From Planctomycetota bacterium (lineage in GTDB: Bacteria > Planctomycetota > Planctomycetia > Pirellulales > Thermoguttaceae): 16,548 nt of DNA. A program made the translations under genes and the position numbers. The stretch lies in NCBI GenBank assembly GCA_021784975.1, contig JAJYGU010000247.1, positions 1-16,548 on the forward strand, written 5' to 3'. Numbering within the stretch: the stretch's first letter is position 1; every line of letters starts with the position of its first letter. Of the stretch, positions 1 through 8,069 are shown in pieces. The notes under the pieces were generated by a model, which did not search any database, had not been told where the DNA came from, and saw only the letters and a program-made list of their open reading frames with translations.

Positions 1-3000
1 TCGCTCGGCCGGATTCAGGAGGCTATCGACCTGGTCACCCCCGGCGGCACGGTCAACGTAATGGGCGGCACTTATGTAGAGCGGCTCGTGATCAACACTA
101 GCCTGACGCTGATCGGGGCTTCGGATCCGACCAGCGGCGGCGCCACTCTTAATGGAAGCTCCAGTCCGGCGTCCTCCGTCATTTCCATCCCGAGCGGTGT
201 TACGGCCACCATAGCCGGGCTGACGATCACCGGCGGTAGCGCCAGCTATGGCGGCGGCATTAACAACGCCGGCACGCTGACGGCGGAAGGCTCCACCATC
301 TCAGGTAACTCGGCCAGCAACGGCGGCGGCATCTACAACAAGGTCAATGCCGCGCTGACGATCATTAACTGCACCATCGCCGGAAACACCGCCAGCGGCG
401 GCGGCGGCATCGACAATTCGGGCACCCTGCTGGTTGCCGACACCACCATCGCCCACAACTCAGCAGCTAACGGCGGCGGAATCTACAACGACGGCTCCAA
501 CGGCACAACCGCTCTGGCCAACACCATCGTCGCCGACAACACTGCAACTACCACAGGGCCCGATATTTCCGGCACGGTAGCGGCCCAGTACTGCCTGGTC
601 GGCGTCAATACGGGATCGAATCTGGTTGAGTCCCCCGGAAACGGAGTCCCGGATGCTAATGGCAACCTGATCGGCGGGCCCAACCACGGGGCAATCGATC
701 CGCTGCTCGGCCCGCTGCAAGACAACGGCGGTCCGACCTACACCATGGCCTTGTTGCCCGGCAGCCCGGCCATTGAGGCCGGCAACCCGGCCCTGGCCCT
801 TGATCCAAGCGGCAACCCCCTCCTTTACGACCAGCGCGGACCGGGTTACCCGCGGTTCGTCAGGAACACGGTGGACCTCGGGGCCTTCGAGCTGCCGGGC
901 GACGCCACCAGCACGGCCGTCGTTATCAGCTATCCCACGACCACGCCGATCTATTACGGCCAGACTGTCTTCTTCACGGCGACGGTCAGTGACCATCTTG
1001 ACTCCAGCCAGCCGCCCGCCGGCTCGGTGGATTTCGTGATCGACGGTTCAGATTACGGTCGTTTCCCCCTGACGGACGGAGTGGCTAACCTGGCATGCCC
1101 CGAGTCTTCGGCAGGGCCTTACCTATCGGCGGGATCGCACACCATCGTGGCCACCTACGCGGCCGACGACCCGTCCGAGTTTCAGGGTAGCGGCGGGACG
1201 CTGCCGTTCGACATCACCCCCGCCCCGCTGACCATCAGTGCGCTGTCCCAGAGCAGGCCGTACGGCGCGCCCAATCCGACGCTGACCGCGACAGGCTCGG
1301 GCTTCCAGGCTGGCGACACCTTGGCCAGCCTGCCGATCCAACCGCGCCTCTCAACGACCGCCATCGCCACAAGCCGCGTGGGAAAGTATCCCATCACCGT
1401 GACCGGTCCTAAGATTGACGGCAACTACTCGGTCACCTACATCAACTACCCGGCCAACCCGCTCGGCGGCACGCTCACCGTCACCCCGGCCTCGTTGACG
1501 CTCACCGCCGACGGCAAGAGCAGGATGTACGGGAGGTTCAATCCGCCGCTGACCGACACCCCCACCGGCTTCCAGAATGGCGAAACGATGGCCAACCTGC
1601 CAATCCGGCCCGTGCTGTTGACGACGGCCACGACCACCAGCCCAGTCGGCACGTATCCCATCACGATCACGGTCAATAGATCGAGCGGACCCATCGTGGA
1701 CGGCAACTACTTGGTGACCTGCGTCAACGGCACGCTGACCGTCACCCCAGCCGTCCTGACCATAACCGCCGACAATAAGCCGATGACCTACGGAGCGGCG
1801 TTGCCGAAATTGACTTTTCACGCCATCGGTTTTGTCAGTGGCAATACCGCGGCCAGCCTGCCGATCCCCCCGAGCCTCTCGACGGCCGCCACTTCCACCA
1901 GCGACGTGGGAAAGTATCCCATCACCGTGACGGGCCCTGCGACAGACGGCAACTACTCGGTCGAATATGTTGCGGGATGGTTAACCATCCTCCCGGCCAC
2001 GCTGAGGTTCACCGCCAACAATCAAACGATGACCTACGGGACGACCGCGGATTCGTTTCCGACGTTGACTTGGTCCGTCAGCGGATTGGCCAGCGGCGAC
2101 ACCACCGCGATCACCACCCCGCCGACGCTGACCACCGACGCGAAGCCCGCCATCCCGGACCAGCCGCACAGCGGCAGCCACGTCGGCTCGTATCTCATAC
2201 ACATCGGCAATGCCGTGGCCAGCTCCAATTACAGGATCATTTACATGCCCGGCAGGTTGACGGTCACGCCGGCCCCCTTGACGATCACTCCCGACGACAA
2301 ATACAAGCTCGCCGGCGGGGCCGCGCCGCTGCTGACGGTGAGCTATGCGGGCTGGGTCAATGGGGATACGGTGGCCAACCTGACCATCAAGCCGACCGCG
2401 ACCACCACCGCCACCCTCGCCAGCCCGGCCGGAAGCTACCCCATCACCGCCAGGGGGGCGGTCGACCGCGACTACACCTTCGTGTACCGAGCCGGCGTCC
2501 TGTTCGTCGAGCCGACCCTCAACGCGGTCTACCTGATGCCCGATCCGTTGCCGGCGAACGCCGGGCAGTACGTGCTTTACCTCTGGGGAACGACCGGCAA
2601 TGACACGATTGCGATTAATCCCGTCGCCGGTAATTCCGACAGCGTATCGGTGGTTATGAACAACGTTCCTAAGGGGACCTTCGGATCGTCCACTCAAACC
2701 ATCAGCCGGATTGTGGCCCACGGCGTCTCCGGCAAGGACACGATCACCGTCGACCCAAGCGTGACCTTGCCGGCCTGGCTCTACCTCGATAACGGGAACA
2801 GCGGCACGATCTACGGTGGCGGCGGACCGACCTACGAGTTCGGCGATCCGGGGGCGACCCTGTCCGGCAGCGCGAAGCCGAGCATCCTTATCGGAGGCTT
2901 CGGCGCCCAGACCTTGATCGCCGGCGCCGGCGATGCCATCCTGATTGGCGGCACCACTACCTACAGTCCCGTCAACCGCGTCGATACCAGGTACGATGCC

Positions 3001-3261
3001 GCCCTGCTGGCGATCCTCAGGGAGTGGAGCGACACGTCGGAAGGTTTTGTAGCCCGCGTGGGCCATATCACTGGCGCGCCGGGCGGGGCGAACAGCCCCT
3101 ACTACCTCAAGGTCGGCACCGTTCGTAACGACTTCGTGGCCGACACTCTCAAGTGCAGCGCCACCGGTCGCGACCTGCTCTTCACGTCTTTTCGCGATCT
3201 GTGGGGCACGAAGTACGATCCGAACTACGATCCGAGCAAGGACGTCCAGATTTCGATCTGA
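1..3261 (+). CDS. Secreted beta-helix / MBG-repeat surface protein, 5'-truncated
   Basis: The reading frame is open from the first base of the window, so the start lies upstream; the ATG at 61 is internal (in-frame RIQEAIDLVTPGGTVNV precedes it and is the usual opening of a pectate-lyase-like beta-helix). 1086 residues are visible. In order: right-handed beta-helix with GGGI(N/Y)N and TI(S/A)GN coils (about 1-600); a choice-of-anchor-Q-like block with NGGPTYT, GSPAIEAG and DLGAFE (about 715-890); a bacterial Ig-like domain (about 905-1220); five MBG-type repeats (1228-2520); and a C-terminal region starting GTTGNDTI that resembles degenerate RTX/hemolysin calcium-binding repeats (about 2585-3235), with the planctomycete-type segment ALLAILREW...ADTL. 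No catalytic motif is visible. A role in surface adhesion or structure is inferred from architecture only. No clear terminator follows the stop. Confidence 0.88.
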   Translation, partial: SLGRIQEAIDLVTPGGTVNVMGGTYVERLVINTSLTLIGASDPTSGGATLNGSSSPASSVISIPSGVTATIAGLTITGGSASYGGGINNAGTLTAEGSTISGNSASNGGGIYNKVNAALTIINCTIAGNTASGGGGIDNSGTLLVADTTIAHNSAANGGGIYNDGSNGTTALANTIVADNTATTTGPDISGTVAAQYCLVGVNTGSNLVESPGNGVPDANGNLIGGPNHGAIDPLLGPLQDNGGPTYTMALLPGSPAIEAGNPALALDPSGNPLLYDQRGPGYPRFVRNTVDLGAFELPGDATSTAVVISYPTTTPIYYGQTVFFTATVSDHLDSSQPPAGSVDFVIDGSDYGRFPLTDGVANLACPESSAGPYLSAGSHTIVATYAADDPSEFQGSGGTLPFDITPAPLTISALSQSRPYGAPNPTLTATGSGFQAGDTLASLPIQPRLSTTAIATSRVGKYPITVTGPKIDGNYSVTYINYPANPLGGTLTVTPASLTLTADGKSRMYGRFNPPLTDTPTGFQNGETMANLPIRPVLLTTATTTSPVGTYPITITVNRSSGPIVDGNYLVTCVNGTLTVTPAVLTITADNKPMTYGAALPKLTFHAIGFVSGNTAASLPIPPSLSTAATSTSDVGKYPITVTGPATDGNYSVEYVAGWLTILPATLRFTANNQTMTYGTTADSFPTLTWSVSGLASGDTTAITTPPTLTTDAKPAIPDQPHSGSHVGSYLIHIGNAVASSNYRIIYMPGRLTVTPAPLTITPDDKYKLAGGAAPLLTVSYAGWVNGDTVANLTIKPTATTTATLASPAGSYPITARGAVDRDYTFVYRAGVLFVEPTLNAVYLMPDPLPANAGQYVLYLWGTTGNDTIAINPVAGNSDSVSVVMNNVPKGTFGSSTQTISRIVAHGVSGKDTITVDPSVTLPAWLYLDNGNSGTIYGGGGPTYEFGDPGATLSGSAKPSILIGGFGAQTLIAGAGDAILIGGTTTYSPVNRVDTRYDAALLAILREWSDTSEGFVARVGHITGAPGGANSPYYLKVGTVRNDFVADTLKCSATGRDLLFTSFRDLWGTKYDPNYDPSKDVQISI
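1377..1403 (+). repeat. 27-nt exact direct repeat, copy 1 (MBG unit 1)
   Basis: This 27-nt segment (starts CGTGGGAAAGTATCCC) recurs exactly at 1905-1931, a lag of 528 nt, i.e. 176 codons or two MBG units. A second shared 18-nt run (GACGGCAACTACTCGGTC) follows both copies after about 13 diverged bases. The equivalent site in unit 2 is clearly different. Confidence 0.85.
1905..1931 (+). repeat. 27-nt exact direct repeat, copy 2 (MBG unit 3)
   Basis: Second copy of the 27-nt segment found at 1377-1403, in MBG unit 3 and in the same reading frame. The identity at synonymous positions suggests a recent two-unit duplication or gene conversion rather than only protein-level constraint. Confidence 0.85.
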
Positions 3262-3496
3262 GGCGAAATCAGGTAATTCGCGGTGGGCGTGCCCGGCCGC
3301 CCCACGGCGAGTGTCGTGCCGTCACACGGCGAAGCCGCGGGCCGGCATGGCATGAGGCGCCGGCGACATTGCTACATCTGATGCGGCCCGCATTCTCGAT
3401 CCCTGGCGCAGATGGAGATTGACGATCGCGACGCGCAAGGCACGCCCGGCATGACGCCGGCACCCCGCCCGAGCAGGGAGGCGGGGAAGGAAAACT
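3262..3496. other. Intergenic spacer with no gene recognised
   Basis: GC-rich spacer between two same-strand genes. No convincing coding sequence is seen. A 7-bp inverted repeat (CCCCGCC 3463-3469 / GGCGGGG 3480-3486, 10-nt loop) is present but is followed by purines, not a T-tract, so it is not called a terminator. Confidence 0.5.
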
Positions 3497-3527
3497 TTGG
3501 ACACCCAAGACCGCCGCATGGTATCAT
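3497..3527 (+). promoter_or_regulatory. Candidate sigma-70-like promoter of the cyclophilin-domain gene
   Basis: TTGGAC at 3497-3502 and TATCAT at 3522-3527 resemble -35 and -10 boxes, separated by 19 nt (long). Transcription would begin near 3534, leaving a 5' leader of about 26 nt before the ATG at 3560. If real, it excludes the alternative TTG start at 3497. Prediction by eye only. Confidence 0.3.
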
Positions 3528-3559
3528 GGGGGGACCCTTTAGCCATTGGAACAACGACG

Positions 3560-6412
3560 ATGAATCACCCCCACGCGAGCAAGTGTTCACGCGGTCACAA
3601 GTCTCGCCTCGGCAGAAGGCTCCACCGCAGACTCGGCTTTGAATCGCTGGAATCGCGGCAGTTGCTCTCGATCACCCTGCCGTCAATTGCCAACGTCAGT
3701 CTGCCGGCGGGCACGTCGATGTATGTTCCCCTGAATGCCAGCGATCCCGGCGCCACCGTGAACTACTCGGTGACCGCTTCGGACTACTCGAAGCTCACCC
3801 CGGTGATGATGCCCGAGAGCAATCCGACCCTGGAGCTGACGGTCAACATCAACGGCGTCGACCAGGTGATGGACTTCCAGTTGCTGAACAATCTCGCCCC
3901 GAACACGGTGGCTCATATCGAATCGCTGGTGAACTCGGGCTTCTACGACGGCCTGCAGATTTACCGCAACGGCAAGGATCAGAACGGCAATCCCTTCGTC
4001 ATCCAGGGCGGCAACGACCCGCCCAGCGGGGCCATCAATAAGAATCCGCCGGCGGACGCTGGGTCGATCGCCGAAGAGTTCAATCCCGATCTTCAATTCA
4101 CCTCGGCCGGCCTGCTGGCCATGGCCCGCTCCTCGGCCCCCGGCACCAGTTCGACGGAGTTCTTCGTCACCGAAGAGCCGGGCCGGTTTCTGGACTACAA
4201 CTACACGATCTTCGGCGTGCAGACCACGGGAAAGAACGTGATCAGCACGATTTCCGCCATGCCGGATGAGAGTTCAAGCCAGGATCCCAGCGGCCTCGGC
4301 TACCTGGTGACCCCCCTGACGATCACCTCGGCCAAGATCATCAACGACACGCAAAACGGCGTCTTGCAGCTCACCGCCCCCGCCGGAGTCACCGGCACGG
4401 TCACCGTCACGGTGACGGGCAGCGACGGGACCAACTCGCCGGTGACGCAATCGTTTACCGTCACCATCCAGGCCGATTCCAGCTCGAATCCCGCCAATCC
4501 CTTCAAGTCGGTGACGCCGGCCGCGCCGACCGCCGTGGCCTTCCTGCCTCCCAGCGGCGGAAGCAGCACGGCCACCAACCTGAACAACGCCAGTAGCGCC
4601 AGCGCGCTTCAATTCCAGGTCTCCGGCGTCACCAGCGGCGACCAGGTGGAGATCCTTGCCGACGGCGATGTGATCGGCCAGGCGACCGCATCCGGCGCCA
4701 CGGTGACCGTCACCACCAATGGTTCGACGAAATTGACCGACGGCCTGCACCAGTTCACCGCCATCCAGATCGCCCCGAATCAGACGGTGAGCGTCACCGA
4801 GAGCGGCAGCTCGACAGCAAGTAGCCAGACGGCCAATGTCCCCAGCCTCAACTCGCCGTCGGTGAAGCTGACGGTTGATACGGCGGCGCCAACCTTCAAC
4901 TTCACCACGGTCACGGCCGCCGTGGTTGGGGTGCCCTATTCCTGTCAGGTGGCGACTAATTCGGACCCCAGCGGCGCGGTAACCTATCAACTAACCCAAG
5001 AGCCGACGGGGATGACGATCAATTCCACCACCGGGCTGATCTCCTGGACTCCGACTTCGGGCCAGACGCCCAGCCAGCAAGTGACCGTCCAGGCCACCGA
5101 TCCGGCCGGAAACACGGGCCAACAGCAATTCACGGTGAATATCCTGGCGACCAACGCCGCCCCGGTGCTGACGGCGGCCAGCCCTTCGCTGGGCAGCACC
5201 GATAATAATGTCACCAAGACGATCAATCTGACGGCCTTCATCAATAACGGCGCCGGGACCACCACCATCACCGATTCGGACAGCGGGGCGGCGATCGGCG
5301 GAATCGCCCTGATCGGCACCACCGGCAAGGGGACCTGGCAGTATTCGCTCGACGGCACGACGTTTTCGCCGGTGGGCACGGTTTCGGCAAGCTCGGCCCT
5401 GCTGCTGGCCAAGAATGCGGAGTTGCGCTACATCCCCGACAACAAGAGCGGCGAAACCGCCACCATCAGCTACCGCGCCTGGGACACCACCGGCGGCGCC
5501 AATGGCGTCCGCGACGACCTGACCCAATCGGGCCTGCTGGGCGGCTCCGGGCCGTTCAGCTCCGCCACCGATATTGCCTCGCTCACCGTCAAGAATGTGG
5601 CCAACAGCAGCGTCTCGGGCTATGTGTATATCGACGCCAACAACGACGGGCGGATGGACAACGCAGAATCCGGGCTGGCGAGCGTAAGCCTGAAGCTCAC
5701 CGGCCAGGGCGGCAGCGTCACCTGGGCGCAGAGCAATGCCGCCGGGGCGTATAGCTTCCAGGGCCTGGCGGCGGGAACCTACACCCTCGAAGTCGTTCCG
5801 CCATCCCAACTGTTGCTCGGGCAGGCGAGCTTGGGCACCGTCGGCGGAACGTCGCGGGGAACCACGAGCGGCAACACAGTCCAACTTCAACTGGGAGCCA
5901 ACGAAAGCGGCAGCAACTATGATTTCGCCGTTTTGGGCGTACAGCCGTCCTTGGTCTCCCTGCGGCTGTTCCTGGCCTCCACTCCGCCCATGGGTCAGTA
6001 TATTCAGAAGATCCACACCGCTCCGACGGTCAGCCTGGGCAGCAGCGGCGCGACCTACACTGCGGGCGGCTCGCCGGTGGCCATTGCCCCGGCAGCCACC
6101 ATCTCCAGTCCCGGTAGCGCCACCCTGGCATCGATGACCGTCACCCTCCAAAAGCCCTTGGACGGAAGCTCGGAGCAACTGCAGGCTGCTACCTCTGGCA
6201 CGTCCCTCACCTCCAGCTACTCCAATGGCGTGCTGACCATAACGGGAGCCGCCGATGCAGCGGCCTATCAGATGGTGCTGCAAGGGATCACCTACAACGA
6301 TACGGCCTCATCTCCGACCGTCGGCACCCGCACCATCTCCGTAGTGGTCAATGACGGGACTGACACCAGCAGCGCGGTCACCGGCACGTTGAACGTGGGG
6401 GGCGGGGCGTGA
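3560..6412 (+). CDS. LEPR-XLL protein with cyclophilin-type peptidyl-prolyl isomerase and Ig/SdrD B-like domains
   Basis: 950 aa. The ATG at 3560 is preferred over in-frame starts at 3497 (TTG) and 3518 because it leaves the basic N-terminus expected before the LEPR-XLL motif (FESLESRQLLS, residues 27-37); its Shine-Dalgarno is weak (GGA, 9 nt upstream). After a small beta domain (40-80) comes a cyclophilin domain (about 82-240) with SGFYDGLQIYRN, FVIQGG and SSTEFFVTE. R136, F146 and Q149 match catalytic positions of the family; the usual active-site His near LDxxxTxFG is Tyr (YNYTIFG). Then follow Ig-like (330-435), putative-Ig/cadherin-like (441-529), a planctomycete beta domain with YIPDNKSGETATISYRAWD (530-680), an SdrD B-like domain (GYVYIDANNDGRMDNAESG, about 682-794), and a final beta domain ending NDGTDTSSAVTG. 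The isomerase activity is expected outside the cytoplasm. No dockerin or membrane anchor is visible at the C-terminus. Confidence 0.87.
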   Translation: MNHPHASKCSRGHKSRLGRRLHRRLGFESLESRQLLSITLPSIANVSLPAGTSMYVPLNASDPGATVNYSVTASDYSKLTPVMMPESNPTLELTVNINGVDQVMDFQLLNNLAPNTVAHIESLVNSGFYDGLQIYRNGKDQNGNPFVIQGGNDPPSGAINKNPPADAGSIAEEFNPDLQFTSAGLLAMARSSAPGTSSTEFFVTEEPGRFLDYNYTIFGVQTTGKNVISTISAMPDESSSQDPSGLGYLVTPLTITSAKIINDTQNGVLQLTAPAGVTGTVTVTVTGSDGTNSPVTQSFTVTIQADSSSNPANPFKSVTPAAPTAVAFLPPSGGSSTATNLNNASSASALQFQVSGVTSGDQVEILADGDVIGQATASGATVTVTTNGSTKLTDGLHQFTAIQIAPNQTVSVTESGSSTASSQTANVPSLNSPSVKLTVDTAAPTFNFTTVTAAVVGVPYSCQVATNSDPSGAVTYQLTQEPTGMTINSTTGLISWTPTSGQTPSQQVTVQATDPAGNTGQQQFTVNILATNAAPVLTAASPSLGSTDNNVTKTINLTAFINNGAGTTTITDSDSGAAIGGIALIGTTGKGTWQYSLDGTTFSPVGTVSASSALLLAKNAELRYIPDNKSGETATISYRAWDTTGGANGVRDDLTQSGLLGGSGPFSSATDIASLTVKNVANSSVSGYVYIDANNDGRMDNAESGLASVSLKLTGQGGSVTWAQSNAAGAYSFQGLAAGTYTLEVVPPSQLLLGQASLGTVGGTSRGTTSGNTVQLQLGANESGSNYDFAVLGVQPSLVSLRLFLASTPPMGQYIQKIHTAPTVSLGSSGATYTAGGSPVAIAPAATISSPGSATLASMTVTLQKPLDGSSEQLQAATSGTSLTSSYSNGVLTITGAADAAAYQMVLQGITYNDTASSPTVGTRTISVVVNDGTDTSSAVTGTLNVGGGA

Positions 6413-6448
6413 GCCGTGGGGCGTGAGGTTTACATCGTCGCGCCAAGA

Positions 6449-6467
6449 GTTGGGCCGAAGGCCCGAC
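6449..6467 (+). terminator. GC-rich hairpin, possible weak terminator or small palindromic repeat
   Basis: GTTGGGCC (6449-6456) pairs with GGCCCGAC (6460-6467) through a GAA loop: 8 pairs, one of them T-G wobble. It lies 37 nt after the stop of the cyclophilin-domain gene. The following bases (GTTCTCTC) are not a true T-tract, so intrinsic termination is uncertain; it may be a short repeat instead. Confidence 0.35.
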
Positions 6468-6520
6468 GTTCTCTCAGCCCAAGGCATCTAGAGAAAATGG
6501 CGCGTCTGTGTGGACTCTAC

Positions 6521-6545
6521 AAAGATTTCTGATAATAGAATCTTT
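6521..6545 (+). promoter_or_regulatory. AT-rich dyad around a GATAAT -10-like box
   Basis: AAAGATT (6521-6527) and AATCTTT (6539-6545) form a perfect 7-bp inverted repeat, extended by CT/AG inside a one-base bulge (T6528). The six central bases are GATAAT (6531-6536), a good -10 match. No convincing -35 lies 16-18 nt upstream. This is an AT-rich island about 100 nt upstream of the BBP7 start, plausible as a promoter with an overlapping operator. Confidence 0.3.
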
Positions 6546-6624
6546 AACGGGCAGCGTGCCCCCCATCCGATAATGGCTTCCGGTTGTCCGGGGGTGAATT
6601 TTCTTGGCCAACGCCCGGAGGACT

Positions 6625-6630
6625 GGAGGA
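6625..6630 (+). promoter_or_regulatory. Ribosome binding site deciding the BBP7 start
   Basis: GGAGGA lies 10 nt before ATG 6641 and supports that codon over the upstream in-frame TTG at 6584, which would place non-signal residues before the signal peptide. Confidence 0.65.
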
Positions 6631-6640
6631 CTCACGGACA

Positions 6641-7960
6641 ATGACCCGGATCCACACCCATCCAGCGTCGGCGGGCGGCTGTGTCGCGCTTACGATGTTT
6701 GCGACCATCATCTGGCTTCTCGGCCCGCTGCACGCGGAGGCCCAAACCCCTCCCTGGCAGCAGCCGCCGGGTTCTGATTGGGCGTCGCCGCTCGAGTCCG
6801 CCTGCGGACCAGCCGTAGCTGGTCCGTCCGACGGGCAAGGATGCGGCACCTGCGGGCCGGGCGATCTCTCCGGTGCCTGCGGCAGCGGGGACTGCGGTAC
6901 CTGTTCGATCTTCGGCGGAGGTTGCGGACTGGTCATGCCGCATGACGACTGGGTTCGTTTTGAAGCTTTGTTGTGGTGGACCAAGGGCGGACACATCCCG
7001 GCCCTGTTGACCACCAGCCCGGACGGCACACCGCAGGCCCAGGCCGGGGTGCTCGGCCAGCCCGGCACGACCGTCTTGCTGGGCAATCAGCAACTTAACA
7101 CGGATCTTCGCGCCGGGGGACGCATTTCGTTCGGAACCTGGCTGGATCCGGACGACAATCTCGGTGTCGAGTTCAGCTACTTGGGCCTGGGCCAGAGCGT
7201 CGATCGCTTTAATATGAGCAGCAGCGGCAGTCCCATCCTGGCTCGGCCGTTCTTCAACGTCGAGACCGGCAGCGAGGACTCGCATCTGATCGCTTACCCC
7301 AACCTGTCGCACGGGTCTTTTTCCGCCACCTCGACCAGCGACTTCCAGGTTGCCGAGTTCCTGGTGCGAAAGGCAATTGCCCGCGCGCCCGGCTACCGGA
7401 TTGAACTGCTGGCCGGCTATCGCTTCCAACAGTTGGTCGAGGACCTGAACCTCGGTGATACGAGCACCATGGCCGCCTCGACGATTCAGATCTCCGATCA
7501 GTTCCACGCCTGCAACGACTTCAACGGCGGCGTGCTGGGCATGGCCACCGAGTGGCACCGGGAGCGTTGGTCGTTGGAGACCAACCTCAAGCTGGCCCTG
7601 GGCGATACGCACTCGCAGATCGACATCGAAGGTTCGACCAGCACCGGCGGCGCCACCTATCCGGGCGGTCTGCTCGCCCTGCCCAGCAACATCGGCGTCC
7701 ATACCGCCGACCAGTTCTCGATCGTTCCCGAGCTAGGAGCGACGTTTGGCTACGACCTGACCTGTCACCTTCGGGCGATCATCGGCTACACGCTGATTTA
7801 CTGGAGCGGCGTCTCGCGGCCGGGCGACCAGATCGACCTGGACGTCAGCCCGTCCCAGTTCCCGCCGACCACACAGACCGGCGCCAAGCCGTCTTTCACC
7901 CAGCAGACCTCCGACTTCTGGGCCCAAGGGATCAATCTCGGGCTGGACTACCGCTTCTGA
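6641..7960 (+). CDS. BBP7 family outer-membrane beta-barrel protein
   Basis: 439 aa from ATG 6641. An N-terminal signal peptide has a hydrophobic stretch CVALTMFATIIWLLGPL (residues 14-30) and a probable cleavage after A34 (AEA|Q). Next is a Cys-rich linker with seven cysteines between residues 55 and 95, followed by the conserved BBP7 opening WVRFEALLWWTKG (104-116). The rest alternates hydrophobic and polar residues in amphipathic strands (RISFGTWLD, GVEFSYLGLG, IELLAGYRF, ELGATFGYDL), contains the family-type segment AIIGYTLIYW, and ends in a strand with terminal Phe (LGLDYRF), the usual outer-membrane insertion signal. BBP7 is a planctomycete-rich family of unknown function predicted to sit in the outer membrane. 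It has its own upstream promoter candidate and a terminator, so it is probably monocistronic. Confidence 0.9.
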   Translation: MTRIHTHPASAGGCVALTMFATIIWLLGPLHAEAQTPPWQQPPGSDWASPLESACGPAVAGPSDGQGCGTCGPGDLSGACGSGDCGTCSIFGGGCGLVMPHDDWVRFEALLWWTKGGHIPALLTTSPDGTPQAQAGVLGQPGTTVLLGNQQLNTDLRAGGRISFGTWLDPDDNLGVEFSYLGLGQSVDRFNMSSSGSPILARPFFNVETGSEDSHLIAYPNLSHGSFSATSTSDFQVAEFLVRKAIARAPGYRIELLAGYRFQQLVEDLNLGDTSTMAASTIQISDQFHACNDFNGGVLGMATEWHRERWSLETNLKLALGDTHSQIDIEGSTSTGGATYPGGLLALPSNIGVHTADQFSIVPELGATFGYDLTCHLRAIIGYTLIYWSGVSRPGDQIDLDVSPSQFPPTTQTGAKPSFTQQTSDFWAQGINLGLDYRF

Positions 7961-7970
7961 CGAGCGGGGG

Positions 7971-7996
7971 AATGAGCCGGGGACTGGCTCATTTTT
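7971..7996 (+). terminator. Intrinsic terminator of the BBP7 gene
   Basis: AATGAGCC (7971-7978) and GGCTCATT (7986-7993) form a perfect 8-bp stem with a 7-nt loop, followed by a T-run (7992-7996, partly within the stem). It begins 11 nt after the BBP7 stop. Its right arm is also the left arm of the larger inverted repeat 7979-8055, so the two folds exclude each other. Confidence 0.7.
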
Positions 7997-8055
7997 CGGC
8001 CCGATTGACCATCACTCCACGGTTGGTCTGAAGGCCGAAAAATGTGCCTGTCCCC
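7979..8055. repeat. 77-nt near-perfect inverted repeat (REP-like) between convergent genes
   Basis: The arms 7979-8001 and 8033-8055 are 23 nt each and pair at 21 positions (mismatches 7985/8049 and 7989/8045). Each arm reads GGGGAC-n-GGC-n-CATTTTTCGGCC from its own 5' side. The spacer is 31 nt (8002-8032). A further 7-bp pair, CTGAAGG 8028-8034 with CCTTCAG 8054-8060, offers another fold. The element fills most of the 109-nt gap between the convergent stops. The GGGGAC...GTCCCC ends resemble REP-type palindromes of planctomycetes and other bacteria; that family assignment is from memory. Confidence 0.8.
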
Positions 8056-8069
8056 TTCAGCCCGACTGA

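Larger units (their letters stand above)
1228..2520 (+). repeat. Five tandem MBG-type domain repeats inside the CDS
   Basis: Five units of about 80-92 residues begin near 1228, 1495, 1756, 2002 and 2278. Each starts with a pattern like (A/S)PLTI/LTLTADxKxxxYG, has a G(F/W)xxG(D/E)T middle, and ends with VGxYPIT...DGNYxVxYxxGxLTVTP. This matches the MBG family of beta-rich bacterial surface domains. Unit 4 is longest and most divergent (it contains extra residues around 2130-2190). Units 1 and 3 share long identical nucleotide stretches, listed separately. Confidence 0.8.
6413..6640. other. Intergenic region upstream of the BBP7 gene
   Basis: 228-nt spacer holding a GC-rich hairpin (6449-6467), an AT-rich dyad with a -10-like core (6521-6545), and a strong ribosome binding site (6625-6630). 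No additional gene is seen. Confidence 0.6.

Noticed and set aside
1981..3066. 361-codon minus-strand frame antisense to the MBG/RTX-like region
   Set aside because: The plus frame carries recognisable tandem domains; the antisense translation is low-complexity, Arg/Gly-rich and matches nothing, a common shadow in GC-rich DNA.
3463..3486. 7-bp GC inverted repeat as a terminator for the first gene
   Set aside because: About 200 nt after the stop and followed by AAGGAAAAC, not a T-tract.
4991..6283. 430-codon minus-strand frame antisense to the cyclophilin-domain gene
   Set aside because: The plus strand encodes clear Ig and SdrD B-like domains here; the antisense product has no recognisable motif.
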